A stretch of 53,081 nucleotides of DNA from an uncultured Streptococcus sp. (GCA_902461025.1 CABPWC010000002.1:1-53081), one strand, 5' to 3'; positions 1-8,615 are shown, numbered from the stretch's first letter. Notes: generated from the sequence alone by a model not told the origin. Made by a program: numbers and translations.

Positions 1-7
1 ATTCCAT
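1..7 (-). CDS. scrB: Start of scrB, sucrose-6-phosphate hydrolase (partial)
   Basis: Only the first two codons lie in the window: on the minus strand an ATG at 7-5 is followed by GAA. A strong ribosome binding site, GGAGGG, sits at 20-15, seven bases before it. The identity is inferred from context: in streptococci scrB is divergent from scrA across a shared ScrR-controlled region, and that region follows here. No protein can be read, so the product name is positional. Confidence 0.5.
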
Positions 8-40
8 TTATATTCCCTCCATAAATTCTACTATCTTTAT

Positions 41-111
41 AGTAAACGTTTCCTTTTAAAAAAGCAAGTCTTTTATCATAAAATTAAGAAAAAAATGTCA
101 AACGATTGACA
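41..111. promoter_or_regulatory. scrB-side operators: cre-like site and ScrR-like palindrome
   Basis: TGTCAAACGATTGACA at 96-111 is a near-perfect palindrome of the type bound by LacI-family ScrR. On the minus strand its TTGACA is followed after 17 bases by TGATAA, so it overlaps a possible scrB -35. AGTAAACGTTTCCT at 41-54 matches the CcpA cre consensus at about 12 of 14 positions. Sucrose induction through ScrR plus CcpA repression is the expected logic; binding itself is inference. Confidence 0.6.
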
Positions 112-264
112 GAAACAGATTGAATGATTTTATGAAAATGAATGAAAAAATGAAAGAATTTGCAAAAAAATATTTAAAAACCTCACAATAATAGGTAAAA
201 TATTGCTTTTTTTATTTAAAAACATCAAAAACAATCAAAAAATTCAAAATGCTAAAATTTTTTC

Positions 265-302
265 TGCAAAACGCTTGACATATTTTAAAAACATGATAGA
301 AT
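265..302 (+). promoter_or_regulatory. scrA promoter with overlapping ScrR-like operator
   Basis: TTGACA at 275-280 and TAGAAT at 297-302 are separated by 16 bases. The sequence at 265-280, TGCAAAACGCTTGACA, differs at only three positions from the palindrome at 96-111 and ends in the -35 box, so a bound repressor would block RNA polymerase. Confidence 0.7.
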
Positions 303-370
303 TATATGCGTAGGGCGGATAAAATCGCTTTCAAACATTTTACAAATTTTTTATAAGGAGATTTTTGCAA

Positions 371-2266
371 ATGACGAATACAGAAATTGCAAAAAAAGTC
401 ATCGAAGCCTTAGGTGGACGTGAGAACGTTAACAGTGTTGCGCACTGTGCGACTCGCCTCCGTGTGATGGTGAAAGATGAAGCGAAAATTAACAAAGATG
501 CTATCGAGAGCTTGGAAAAAGTTCAAGGTGCTTTCTTTAACTCAGGTCAATACCAAATCATCTTTGGTACTGGTACAGTAAACAAGATGTACGATGAAGT
601 CGTAGCTCTTGGTTTGCCAACTTCTACAAAATCTGAAATGAAAGCAGAAGCTGCAAAACAAGGAAATTGGTTCCAACGTGCCATCCGTACTTTCGGTGAC
701 GTCTTCGTTCCAATCATTCCAGTTATCGTAGCAACTGGTCTCTTCATGGGTGTTCGTGGTCTCTTGACTGCTCTTGGAATGACACTTCCAGAAGATGTGA
801 CAACTTACACTCAAATCTTGACTGACACAGCCTTTATTATCTTGCCAGGTTTGGTCGTTTGGTCAACCTTCCGTGTATTCGGTGGTAATCCAGCCGTTGG
901 TATCGTTCTTGGTATGATGCTCGTATCTGGCTCCCTTCCAAATGCCTGGGCTGTTGCTTCTGGTGGTGAAGTAACTGCAATGCAGTTCTTCGGATTTATC
1001 CCAGTTGTAGGTTTGCAAGGTTCAGTTCTTCCGGCCTTCATTATCGGGGTTGTCGGAGCTAAATTTGAAAAAGCTGTTCGTAAGGTTGTTCCAGACGTTC
1101 TTGACCTCTTGGTAACACCATTCGTAACACTTTTGGTCATGTCAATTCTTGGTTTGTTTATTATCGGACCAGTCTTCCACGTTGTTGAAAGTTACATCCT
1201 CATTGGAACAAAAGCTATTCTTAACTTGCCATTCGGACTTGGTGGTTTCTTGATTGGTGGAGTTCACCAATTAATCGTCGTATCAGGTGTTCATCACATC
1301 TTCAACTTGCTTGAAGTTCAATTGCTTGCTGCTGACCATGCTAACCCATTCAACGCTATCATCACAGCTGCCATGACTGCTCAAGGTGCTGCGACAGTAG
1401 CCGTTGGTGTGAAAACTAAAAATCCTAAACTTAAAACACTTGCTTTCCCAGCTGCTCTTTCTGCCTTCCTAGGTATTACTGAGCCTGCTATCTTCGGGGT
1501 TAACTTGCGTTTCCGTAAACCATTCTTCCTTTCATTGATTGCTGGTGCAATCGGTGGTGGATTGGCATCTATCCTTGGACTTGCTGGTACTGGTAATGGT
1601 ATCACAATCATCCCTGGTACAATGCTTTACATTGGTAACGGACAACTTCTACAATACCTTCTTATGGTAGCTGTATCATTTGTACTTGGTTTTGCTCTTA
1701 CTTACATGTTTGGTTACGAAGATGAAGTAGAAGAAGTTTCAGGAGCAATTTCTGAAGCTGAAACTGACCGTTTAACAGAAGAAGCAGTAACTGGTACTGT
1801 GGTTTCACCTAGCGAAGGTGTTATCCAAACACCAATCGTTGGTGATGTCGTTGCTCTTTCAAATGTGAATGATCCAGTCTTCTCAAGTGGAGCTATGGGA
1901 CAAGGTATCGCTGTAAAACCAAGTGAAGATGTTGTTTACGCACCAGCTGATGCTGAAGTGACAATTGTCTTCCCAACAGGACATGCTTATGGCCTAAGAA
2001 CAGCTAACGGAGCTGAAATCTTGATCCACGTTGGTATCGACACTGTTTCAATGAACGGTGAAGGATTCAACCATAAAGTTGCTCAAGGTGACAAGGTTAA
2101 AGCTGGAGATGTTCTTGGAACATTTGACTCAGCTAAGATTGCTGCTGCAGGACTTGATAACACTACTATGGTTATCGTAACAAACACTGCAGACTTTGCT
2201 TCAGTAAATCCAGTAGCTTCTGGATCAGTTGCTAAGGGGGATGCAATCATCGAAGTTAAAGCTTAA
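371..2266 (+). CDS. scrA: Sucrose-specific PTS transporter, EIIBCA
   Basis: Imports sucrose across the membrane and phosphorylates it to sucrose-6-phosphate, the substrate of ScrB. The 631-aa protein has domains in the order B-C-A. EIIB is at about 1-85, with the phosphorylated Cys26 in HCATRLR. The multi-spanning EIIC spans about 105-460. A crr-type EIIA follows at about 490-631, with the phospho-His motif ILIHVGIDT. I chose the ATG at 371, ten bases after AAGGAG (355-360). An in-frame TTG at 365 would add two residues but lies only four bases from the Shine-Dalgarno. Full-length and intact. The BOX repeat and a terminator follow. Confidence 0.95.
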   Translation: MTNTEIAKKVIEALGGRENVNSVAHCATRLRVMVKDEAKINKDAIESLEKVQGAFFNSGQYQIIFGTGTVNKMYDEVVALGLPTSTKSEMKAEAAKQGNWFQRAIRTFGDVFVPIIPVIVATGLFMGVRGLLTALGMTLPEDVTTYTQILTDTAFIILPGLVVWSTFRVFGGNPAVGIVLGMMLVSGSLPNAWAVASGGEVTAMQFFGFIPVVGLQGSVLPAFIIGVVGAKFEKAVRKVVPDVLDLLVTPFVTLLVMSILGLFIIGPVFHVVESYILIGTKAILNLPFGLGGFLIGGVHQLIVVSGVHHIFNLLEVQLLAADHANPFNAIITAAMTAQGAATVAVGVKTKNPKLKTLAFPAALSAFLGITEPAIFGVNLRFRKPFFLSLIAGAIGGGLASILGLAGTGNGITIIPGTMLYIGNGQLLQYLLMVAVSFVLGFALTYMFGYEDEVEEVSGAISEAETDRLTEEAVTGTVVSPSEGVIQTPIVGDVVALSNVNDPVFSSGAMGQGIAVKPSEDVVYAPADAEVTIVFPTGHAYGLRTANGAEILIHVGIDTVSMNGEGFNHKVAQGDKVKAGDVLGTFDSAKIAAAGLDNTTMVIVTNTADFASVNPVASGSVAKGDAIIEVKA

Positions 2267-2417
2267 TACTCTTCGAAAATCAAATTCAAACTGCGTCATA
2301 CTCGCTTTGCCGTATGTATGTGTTACTGACTTCGTCAGTTCTATCTACAACCTCAAAGCTGTGCTTTGAGCAATCCGCAGCTCGATTCCTAGTTTGTTCT
2401 TTGATTTTCATTGAGTA
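2267..2417 (+). repeat. BOX element (boxA-boxB-boxC type)
   Basis: This 151-bp unit lies directly after the scrA stop and is bounded by imperfect inverted termini: TACTCTTCGAAAATC at the left and GATTTTCATTGAGTA at the right. Its left third, read on the minus strand, resembles the sequence behind the BOXA1R typing primer (TACGGCAA..GCGA...GACG). Internal hairpins include CTGAC-TTC-GTCAG and CAAAGC..GCTTTG. The length fits one boxA, one boxB and one boxC. BOX elements are scattered mobile-derived repeats of pneumococcus and its relatives. Confidence 0.8.
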
Positions 2418-2441
2418 CACTACTTTCGATTTAATAGATCA

Positions 2442-2474
2442 AAAAACGAACAAATGTCATGCTTGTTCGTTTTT
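2442..2474 (+). terminator. Rho-independent terminator of scrA
   Basis: AAAAACGAACAA (2442-2453) pairs with TTGTTCGTTTTT (2463-2474) across a nine-base loop. The A-tract and T-tract flanks would let it work in both directions. Confidence 0.85.
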
Positions 2475-2537
2475 GCTTGAATGATTGAATTTACAGAGGA
2501 AAATCTAAAATATTGAGCAATTTTCAGCATGGAAATA

Positions 2538-2567
2538 TGCTATAATAGAGAAAATAAATACAAGAGG
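2538..2567 (+). promoter_or_regulatory. scrK promoter and ribosome binding site
   Basis: Extended -10 TGC-TATAAT at 2538-2546 with no good -35, so scrK has its own promoter. AAGAGG at 2562-2567 lies seven bases before the ATG at 2574. The -10 sits inside the in-frame upstream extension, which rules out the earlier ATG at 2529 as the start. Confidence 0.7.
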
Positions 2568-2573
2568 TTAATC

Positions 2574-3461
2574 ATGACAAAACTATACGGAAGCTTGGAA
2601 GCGGGCGGTACAAAATTTGTCTGTGCTGTCGGAGATGAAAACTATAACGTTGTAGAAAAGGTACAATTTCCTACAACAACACCTATTGAAACAATCGATA
2701 AAACCATCGAGTTCTTCTCAAAATTCGACAATCTTGCAGGACTTGCCATTGGTTCATTTGGTCCAATCGATATCGATAAAAACTCAAAAACTTACGGATT
2801 TATCACAACAACTCCAAAACCTAACTGGGCAAATGTAGACTTGCTTGGTGCTCTTCGTCGCGCTCTAAACGTGCCTATGTATTTTACGACAGACGTAAAC
2901 AGTTCTGCATACGGTGAAGTGGTTGCTCGTAATAATGCCGGTGGTCGTATCGAAAACTTGGTTTATTACACAATCGGTACAGGTATCGGTGCAGGTGTTA
3001 TCCAACGTGGCGAGTTTATTGGCGGTGTTGGTCACCCTGAGATGGGTCATTATTATGTGGCTAGACACCCAATGGATATTGAAAAAGAATTTAAAGGTGT
3101 TTGTCCTTTCCATAATGGATGTTTGGAAGGTTATGCAGCTGGTCCAAGTTTGGAAGCTCGTACAGGTGTTCGTGGGGAAAACATTGAACTCAACAACTCT
3201 GTCTGGGATGTTCAAGCCTACTACATTGCTCAAGCTGCAGTGAATGCGACTGTAACTTTCCGTCCAGATGTCATCGTCTTTGGTGGTGGGGTTATGGCTC
3301 AACAACATATGCTTGACCGCGTACGTGAGAAATTCACAGCCCTACTCAATGGCTACCTACCAGTTCCAGATGTACGTGACTATATCGTGACTCCAGCTGT
3401 TGCTGGCAATGGTTCAGCTACACTAGGAAACTTCGTTCTTGCTAAGAGCGTTGCAAAATAA
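2574..3461 (+). CDS. scrK: Fructokinase (ROK family)
   Basis: Phosphorylates fructose released when ScrB cleaves sucrose-6-phosphate, feeding fructose-6-phosphate to glycolysis. The 295-aa ROK protein has an N-terminal phosphate-binding motif, LEAGGTKFVCAVG. The central ROK signature follows, with the catalytic and Zn-binding region: GHPEMGHYYV, then CPFHNGCLEGYAAGPS. Length is normal. The start at 2574 is set by the RBS and by the promoter lying upstream of it. Same strand as scrA but separately promoted; ends at a terminator shared with mntE. Confidence 0.93.
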   Translation: MTKLYGSLEAGGTKFVCAVGDENYNVVEKVQFPTTTPIETIDKTIEFFSKFDNLAGLAIGSFGPIDIDKNSKTYGFITTTPKPNWANVDLLGALRRALNVPMYFTTDVNSSAYGEVVARNNAGGRIENLVYYTIGTGIGAGVIQRGEFIGGVGHPEMGHYYVARHPMDIEKEFKGVCPFHNGCLEGYAAGPSLEARTGVRGENIELNNSVWDVQAYYIAQAAVNATVTFRPDVIVFGGGVMAQQHMLDRVREKFTALLNGYLPVPDVRDYIVTPAVAGNGSATLGNFVLAKSVAK

Positions 3462-3468
3462 GAATATA

Positions 3469-3500
3469 AAAAACTCCCAACTGAGAAAGTTGGGAGTTTT
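3469..3500. terminator. Bidirectional terminator between scrK and mntE
   Basis: CTCCCAACT (3474-3482), loop GAGAA, AGTTGGGAG (3488-3496), flanked by A-tract on the left and TTTT on the right. It serves the convergent genes scrK and mntE. Confidence 0.9.
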
Positions 3501-3503
3501 GCT

Positions 3504-4694
3504 TTAGTCTTTTTCTATTTTGGTTTCCTGATGGAAAATATTTTGCCAAGTTTCGTGGCGACGCCAGATGCTGGTATGAATGGTATCACCGACTTGGTAG
3601 CGGATGAGTTTAGTCTTTTGACTGATAGAAGTTAAATGAAGCTCCTTGATAGCAGAGGTTAGTTCTTTTTCAGCCTTATAGGCTCCCTTGTCAAGTTCTT
3701 GTCCGTCCTGGCGGATATAAACGAAGTCTTCTGCAAGTAATTCTTCCAGTTGATTTCCTTGGTCAATCAGTTGCTCTCTCATGAGCAATTTTTTATATAC
3801 ATTATCTAGGATTTCATCCTCAGGGATTGGTGCTGGTTCGATATGAATGTCTGTATCAAAGACACCAAATCGTTCTGATAACATGGATTCGACTTGGTCT
3901 GCAATTTCGTGACTTTCAAAAACAGACAGGTCTGGGTTCATCTCAAGTGTGATATCCAGATAAATATTGCTTCCGTAGGTACGACCGCGTTGTGATTTAA
4001 CCTTGCTAATCTTAGGAATTTCCATGATAGCTTTTTGATAATCTTCTAGCAAGTGTTCGTCAAAACCATCAGAAAGGCTGAAGGATGACTCGATAAAGAT
4101 GTCATAAGCAGTTTTAAGAATAAAGAAGGTAATGATAATTGCGACCAACTTATCCACGATTGGATAGTTGAAGCTACTAGCCAGGATAGCAATAGAAGTT
4201 CCAAGAGATGTCACGGCATCTGACAGATTGTCCTTAGCTGCAGCCTTGAGGGCCTTGGACTTAGACTGCTTACTCAGATGGGTATTGTAGAGATAAACTG
4301 CAAACATGATGATAGCAGAGATGACTCCCAGAGTCGCACCAAGTGGGTCAATGACCGTTTGTTCTCGGCTGAGTATCTTTTGGATGGTGTCACGTAGAAC
4401 ATCAAAGCCAACGTAAAACATGATGATGGAAGTGATGAGACTTGCCAAGTCCTCGATTTTCCAGTGACCGAAGCGATGATCTCTATCTGCCGGTTGGCGA
4501 GCCAAACGAATCCCGATGAGAAGGGCTACGTTTCCAACAATATCTGAAACGTTGTTAAAACCATCTGCTACCAAACTGGATGAATGGAGGAGGTGTCCGG
4601 TCGCTAGCTTAGCTGCAGACAAGAATAGATAGGTCAAGATGCTGATAATGGCACCACGCTCAGCTAATTTTAAGTTTGAAACCGATTGATTCAT
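3504..4694 (-). CDS. mntE: Manganese efflux protein, cation diffusion facilitator family
   Basis: Exports Mn(II) from the cytoplasm and so protects against Mn overload. The 396-aa protein has six membrane segments in about the first 215 residues. The metal site reads N47xxxD51 in helix 2 and D155xxxD159 in helix 5, the N-D/D-D pattern described for pneumococcal MntE rather than the H/D sites of zinc CDFs. A ZT-dimer domain follows. From about residue 305 there is an extra tail that looks like a small SnoaL/DUF4440-type domain (LLMREQL..LLAEDFVYIRQDG..IHTSIWRRHETW). GGGGAG precedes the ATG. Paired functionally with the Mn-riboswitch-controlled ATPase at 8647. Confidence 0.88.
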   Translation of the reverse strand: MNQSVSNLKLAERGAIISILTYLFLSAAKLATGHLLHSSSLVADGFNNVSDIVGNVALLIGIRLARQPADRDHRFGHWKIEDLASLITSIIMFYVGFDVLRDTIQKILSREQTVIDPLGATLGVISAIIMFAVYLYNTHLSKQSKSKALKAAAKDNLSDAVTSLGTSIAILASSFNYPIVDKLVAIIITFFILKTAYDIFIESSFSLSDGFDEHLLEDYQKAIMEIPKISKVKSQRGRTYGSNIYLDITLEMNPDLSVFESHEIADQVESMLSERFGVFDTDIHIEPAPIPEDEILDNVYKKLLMREQLIDQGNQLEELLAEDFVYIRQDGQELDKGAYKAEKELTSAIKELHLTSISQKTKLIRYQVGDTIHTSIWRRHETWQNIFHQETKIEKD

Positions 4695-4727
4695 CTAACT
4701 CCCCTTCTAGCATTTTAGTATTCTTTC

Positions 4728-4756
4728 ATTATACTGGTTTTCCAAGGAAAATTCAA
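4728..4756 (-). promoter_or_regulatory. mntE promoter
   Basis: On the minus strand TTGAAT (4756-4751) and TATAAT (4733-4728) are spaced by 17 bases. The spacer holds a TTTTCC-TTGG-AAAA inverted repeat that could be an operator; none is known to me there. Confidence 0.75.
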
Positions 4757-4809
4757 ATGGAGGGGTTGGGGAGATTTGCATTGATTCAACAGATTTTTTG
4801 ATTGAAATA

Positions 4810-4818
4810 TGATAGAAT
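4810..4818 (+). promoter_or_regulatory. Extended -10 promoter of the glycan cassette
   Basis: TGA-TAGAAT at 4810-4818 has no convincing -35. It lies 33 bases before the ATG at 4852, where the Shine-Dalgarno is weak (AGAGAG). Confidence 0.5.
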
Positions 4819-4851
4819 ATAAAGTAATCATAATTTTAGAGAGAGTTTTCC

Positions 4852-6462
4852 ATGACCCATAAACAAATCACAGATAGAATGATTCGAATTGGTTTGCTGT
4901 TGCTACCATTTCTTATTTTTTATGGCTATAGAGTAGTTAAGGGGTTTGATTATCCAGTGGTTGATGATATCATGGTCAATCAAACCATATTATCTGGTGA
5001 TAATATGTTGCTTCCCTATATTGGAATTTTGTTATCATCTGCTTTAGTATTTTTTCAACAATTATTTACAAATTGGAATATTTATTTTATTTTTTTAGCT
5101 CTCAGTTTTTGCTTGAGTTTTAGTATCTATTTGGAGTTCTTTTTTAGAAAGAAATATTATTTCTTACTTCCCTTAGTAATGTTGCTTCAAATGGTTTTAA
5201 TGAAGTATTTCTCGTTTTCAGTCATTGCTTACTTGTTATCGACAGCAGGGATACTATTATTATTTGATAGAAAATATATAACTGGAGTGCTCTTATCTTT
5301 GATAGGGTTGTCGATTAGACCACAAATTATTGCCAGTTTATTATTGCTTTTACTCCCCTTCCTAGCTTTTGAAGTAATCAAAGGAAAAAAGAAAAAAGAA
5401 TTATTCTTGTTGTCTGCTGTCATTTTTCTTATCTTTGCTTCCAATAAAATTTATACCTTAATGAGACCAGATGTTCAAGAATACCTAAATTGGAATACTC
5501 TAAGTACCAATTTGAGAGATTTCCCTGCGATTGAGTATGAGAAGCATGCCAAGGAATTTCAGGAATTGGGGGTCAGTGAAAACGACTTATCTGCTTCAAC
5601 CTACTGGTTGTTTGCAGAAAAAGATGCTTTGAACAATGAGTTATTAACAAAAATTCAATCCGTACGTTCTTTCTCTGAAAAGTACTCCTTTAATGTATTT
5701 CAGATGGTGAAAGATTATTTCCAAAATATCATTTTGACAACCTTTCTTCTTGTTATGGTTGGCTGGTTTTTGTTCTTCAAGCCAAAGAAAGTCTATGGCT
5801 GGTTACTCCCCCTTGTTCCATTTGTACTAATCGGTGCACTATTTGTTAGGCAGAGAGTAGTAGAACGTGTCTATATCCCAATTATCATTAGCTTTTTAAT
5901 CTTTTTTGTTTATTATGCACCTTTGTTTTACAATAAGCGTAAACTGTTGAAAAAAAGAGGAATTTTTTATAGTCTACAACTTGTAGGAATGCTGGCGAGT
6001 ATGGCCTGGGTAAATAGTGTGGGACAAGAACTTTACTGGTTCCCAATCATTCAATCATCCATGGTATCAGAGTATCATGATGTAGTGGAAAAACATTCTG
6101 ATAAATTGCTTGTTTTTGGCGGTTATGGAACACTTGTCAATTCTCAACCGAGCTTGGCTACGATTAGAAGGAAGCCTGATCAGTTGATTGAAAATACAAC
6201 AACCTTAGGTAACTGGCAAACTTTTTCGCCACATTATTATCAATTAATGAAAAAGTATAATGTTGAGGAGCCTAGTAATCTTCTTTCTTCTGCTATTGAT
6301 AAGGAGAATATCCTATTCTTTTGGTCACCTTCTTCAGGAAAGATGGATCAAGTCAAGAAAATAATGAAAGAACATTACCAGAAAGATGTTTATTTTGAAG
6401 AAGTTGAGGTTGTCACTTCTGATATGAATCTTTATCGACTAAGAACAGGAGAAGGGAGATAG
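4852..6462 (+). CDS. Polytopic membrane protein, probable GT-C-type glycosyltransferase
   Basis: I do not recognise an exact family. The 536-aa protein has about ten hydrophobic segments up to residue ~390 and then an extracytoplasmic-looking C-terminal domain of ~140 residues. That domain is rich in polar residues and has no signal of its own. This plan resembles GT-C glycosyltransferases that use undecaprenyl-phosphate sugars. It is one base from the acyltransferase gene and in operon with a GtrB-like GT2, which would supply the lipid-linked sugar; the transferase role is inferred from that context. The cassette is visibly more AT-rich than its neighbours, suggesting acquisition. Confidence 0.6.
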   Translation: MTHKQITDRMIRIGLLLLPFLIFYGYRVVKGFDYPVVDDIMVNQTILSGDNMLLPYIGILLSSALVFFQQLFTNWNIYFIFLALSFCLSFSIYLEFFFRKKYYFLLPLVMLLQMVLMKYFSFSVIAYLLSTAGILLLFDRKYITGVLLSLIGLSIRPQIIASLLLLLLPFLAFEVIKGKKKKELFLLSAVIFLIFASNKIYTLMRPDVQEYLNWNTLSTNLRDFPAIEYEKHAKEFQELGVSENDLSASTYWLFAEKDALNNELLTKIQSVRSFSEKYSFNVFQMVKDYFQNIILTTFLLVMVGWFLFFKPKKVYGWLLPLVPFVLIGALFVRQRVVERVYIPIIISFLIFFVYYAPLFYNKRKLLKKRGIFYSLQLVGMLASMAWVNSVGQELYWFPIIQSSMVSEYHDVVEKHSDKLLVFGGYGTLVNSQPSLATIRRKPDQLIENTTTLGNWQTFSPHYYQLMKKYNVEEPSNLLSSAIDKENILFFWSPSSGKMDQVKKIMKEHYQKDVYFEEVEVVTSDMNLYRLRTGEGR

Positions 6463-6463
6463 A

Positions 6464-7495
6464 ATGAAAAAACGCATAGGTTACCTAGATATGGCTAAGG
6501 GGCTAGCGATTATACTTGTTATTATAGGGCATAGCAGTTTTGTTCCTCTTCGTGCAAAAATACTCCTCTATGTTTTTCATATCCCCTTATTTTTCTTCTT
6601 GTCAGGTTTTACTTTAAATGTCACTAAATACAAATCATTTAAGGACTATTTTCTTAGCAAGGTGAAAAGTTTGGTCGTTCCCTTTTTTTGCCTGAATATT
6701 TTTGTTTTTCTCTTTCAACTCTTTGTCATGTATCCTGAACAAGTGTTTAGTTTTAATCTTATTCATTTTACTAAACAGTTATTGTTGTCAGACCGCTTGC
6801 ATGTTTATTTTCAGTTATGGTTTCTGAATGTCATGTTTTTAGCACATGTTTTTAGTTACTTTATTCTCAGAAAAAAATGGACCATTATCCAATGGCTTTT
6901 GATTAGTGTATCACTCTTATTTTTAGTCGTTTTGGGACAAAAAATCTATGCTTGGAATTTTTATCTTATCTGGAATATTGACCTGGTCCCTGTAGCCATT
7001 ATCTTTACACTCTTAGGTGTCGGAGTGAGAAAATATTTAGCGCAGATAGAAAAGTTTTTTGCAATTTATTATTTGCCACTTGCCTTATTGCTAACTATAT
7101 TTGTTGGTAGGTTAAACTATCATTGGAGTGGAAGACAGATTGTCGATCTCTACTATCAACAGATTGGAAACCATCTCTTGTTTTACATTGCTGCAATTTC
7201 AGGTATATGGTCCACCCTCATATTCTTTAAGTCAATTCCTGAAATGACTCTCTTGAAATCAATCGGTCAAAGAACCTTGATTTACTATGGTGTCCATGCC
7301 CCGATTGTTTTAGTATTGGTAGAAAAATTAGTTTTACAATTATCTACTAGATACACCGGTATTTTTGTGAATGGCTACGTTACAACAAGTGTTGTGACAA
7401 TATTGACTTTGGTAGGGTGTGAATTGATTGTCAGAGTATTTAGAGGGACAAACTTTCCCTTTGGGATTAAAAGGTTAGGAGTCAAAAATGAGTAG
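6464..7495 (+). CDS. Membrane acyltransferase (acyltransferase-3 / OafA-NolL type)
   Basis: Transfers an acyl group, usually acetyl, to sugar hydroxyls during surface glycan assembly. The 343-aa protein opens with the family signature: R-x-x-YLDMAKGLAIILVIIGH, with the conserved His in the first membrane segment. FHIPLFFFLSGF follows, and there are about ten membrane helices. The start is one base after the upstream stop and the end overlaps the GT2 gene by eight bases, so the three are translationally coupled. The acceptor (wall polysaccharide, teichoic acid or protein glycan) cannot be told from sequence. Confidence 0.82.
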   Translation: MKKRIGYLDMAKGLAIILVIIGHSSFVPLRAKILLYVFHIPLFFFLSGFTLNVTKYKSFKDYFLSKVKSLVVPFFCLNIFVFLFQLFVMYPEQVFSFNLIHFTKQLLLSDRLHVYFQLWFLNVMFLAHVFSYFILRKKWTIIQWLLISVSLLFLVVLGQKIYAWNFYLIWNIDLVPVAIIFTLLGVGVRKYLAQIEKFFAIYYLPLALLLTIFVGRLNYHWSGRQIVDLYYQQIGNHLLFYIAAISGIWSTLIFFKSIPEMTLLKSIGQRTLIYYGVHAPIVLVLVEKLVLQLSTRYTGIFVNGYVTTSVVTILTLVGCELIVRVFRGTNFPFGIKRLGVKNE

Positions 7496-8456
7496 AAATA
7501 ATCCGATTTTATATATCGTGATTCCGTGTTATAACGAAGAGCAAGTGTTGCCTCAAACTAACCCAATGTTTGTGGGAAAAATAGAGGAGCTTGTGAAAAA
7601 TCAAGAGGTCCATCCACTAAGTAGGGTCATGTATGTGAATGATGGCAGTAAGGATAAAACCTGGGAACTTATCCAAGAATATGCCACATCGAATCCATAT
7701 GTAGTAGGTATTTCGCAGAGTCGAAATCGCGGTCATCAAAGTAGTGTTCTTGCTGGTATGTATGAAGCTGCAGAATTTGCGGATATCGTGATTACCATTG
7801 ACGCAGATGGCCAAGATGATATTGATTGTATGAATCAAATGGTTGCTGAATATAAGTCAGGTTCAGAGATTGTCTATGGTGTTCGAGACAATCGTGATAC
7901 TGATTCAGCATTTAAGAGAATCACAGCTGAAGGATTCTATAAGGTGATGCATTTATTTGGAGCAGATGTCGTTTTTAATCATGCTGACTATCGTTTAGTC
8001 TCCAAAAGTTTTATTCATGAACTTGCTAAATTTAAAGAAGTAAACTTATTTCTTCGAGGCATTATGCCTCTTGTAGGATTTAAGTATTCCTACGTGACCT
8101 ATAAACGCCATGAGCGGATTGCTGGAGAAAGTCACTATCCACTCTCTAAAATGCTTGGTTTAGCAATGGATGGGATTACTAGTCTGTCTATTAAGCCCAT
8201 TCGCTTGATTACTAGCTTGGGAGTTATGACTTCACTTTTTAGTTTTTTGTTGATCATCTGGGTTTTGTGGAGCAAATTTGCTGGTAATGTGGTAGCTGGA
8301 TGGGCCAGTACCTACGCCATTGTAAGCTTACTTGGCGGGGTTCAACTCATTAGTCTTGGTGTAATTGGGGAATATATCGGAAAAATCTATCTAGAAACGA
8401 AACAACGTCCAAGATATATTATCAGCGACCGCACCTATGATGAGAGTGATGAGTAA
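7488..8456 (+). CDS. GT2 glycosyltransferase, GtrB / polyprenyl-phosphate hexose synthase type
   Basis: Probably moves a hexose from a nucleotide sugar to undecaprenyl phosphate on the inner face of the membrane. The 322-aa protein starts with IPCYNEEQVLP, then VNDGSKDKTWE and the metal-binding DADGQDD at about 105-111. Two C-terminal membrane helices (about 235-300) and a basic tail follow, the layout of GtrB/YkcC-like enzymes. The small flippase GtrA that often accompanies GtrB is absent. Third gene of the cassette, overlapping the acyltransferase. Confidence 0.85.
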   Translation: MSRNNPILYIVIPCYNEEQVLPQTNPMFVGKIEELVKNQEVHPLSRVMYVNDGSKDKTWELIQEYATSNPYVVGISQSRNRGHQSSVLAGMYEAAEFADIVITIDADGQDDIDCMNQMVAEYKSGSEIVYGVRDNRDTDSAFKRITAEGFYKVMHLFGADVVFNHADYRLVSKSFIHELAKFKEVNLFLRGIMPLVGFKYSYVTYKRHERIAGESHYPLSKMLGLAMDGITSLSIKPIRLITSLGVMTSLFSFLLIIWVLWSKFAGNVVAGWASTYAIVSLLGGVQLISLGVIGEYIGKIYLETKQRPRYIISDRTYDESDE

Positions 8457-8470
8457 CCCCACCTCAAGAC

Positions 8471-8498
8471 TTGAAAACTTTTGAAATTCTGATATAAT
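8471..8498 (+). promoter_or_regulatory. mgtA promoter
   Basis: TTGAAA (8471-8476), 16-base spacer, TATAAT (8493-8498) with an extended TG at 8490-8491. Transcription should begin at about 8505, right at the riboswitch. Confidence 0.8.
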
Positions 8499-8502
8499 AG
8501 AA

Positions 8503-8615
8503 CTACTCAAGGGAGTAGCTGGCGGTTAACCGCGATAGTGTCGTCATTACGAATTATTTCCGGCACTATATTAAACAGCGAGACTTGTTTTTTTAAAAAA
8601 CAGGTCTCTTTTTTT
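8503..8615 (+). ncRNA. yybP-ykoY manganese riboswitch with terminator platform
   Basis: Seen: the conserved core strings AGGGAGTAGC (8510-8519), CCGCGATAGTG and TCGTCATTACG (8530-8551), with GGCACTAT (8562-8569) closing the aptamer. A terminator follows: GAGACTTGTTTT (8580-8591) pairs with AAAACAGGTCTC (8597-8608) and is followed by a T-tract. Known: this class senses Mn(II), and in streptococci an Mn-sensing riboswitch turns on a Mn/Ca P-type ATPase. Inferred: Mn binding favours antitermination, so the pump is made when Mn is high. Confidence 0.92.
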
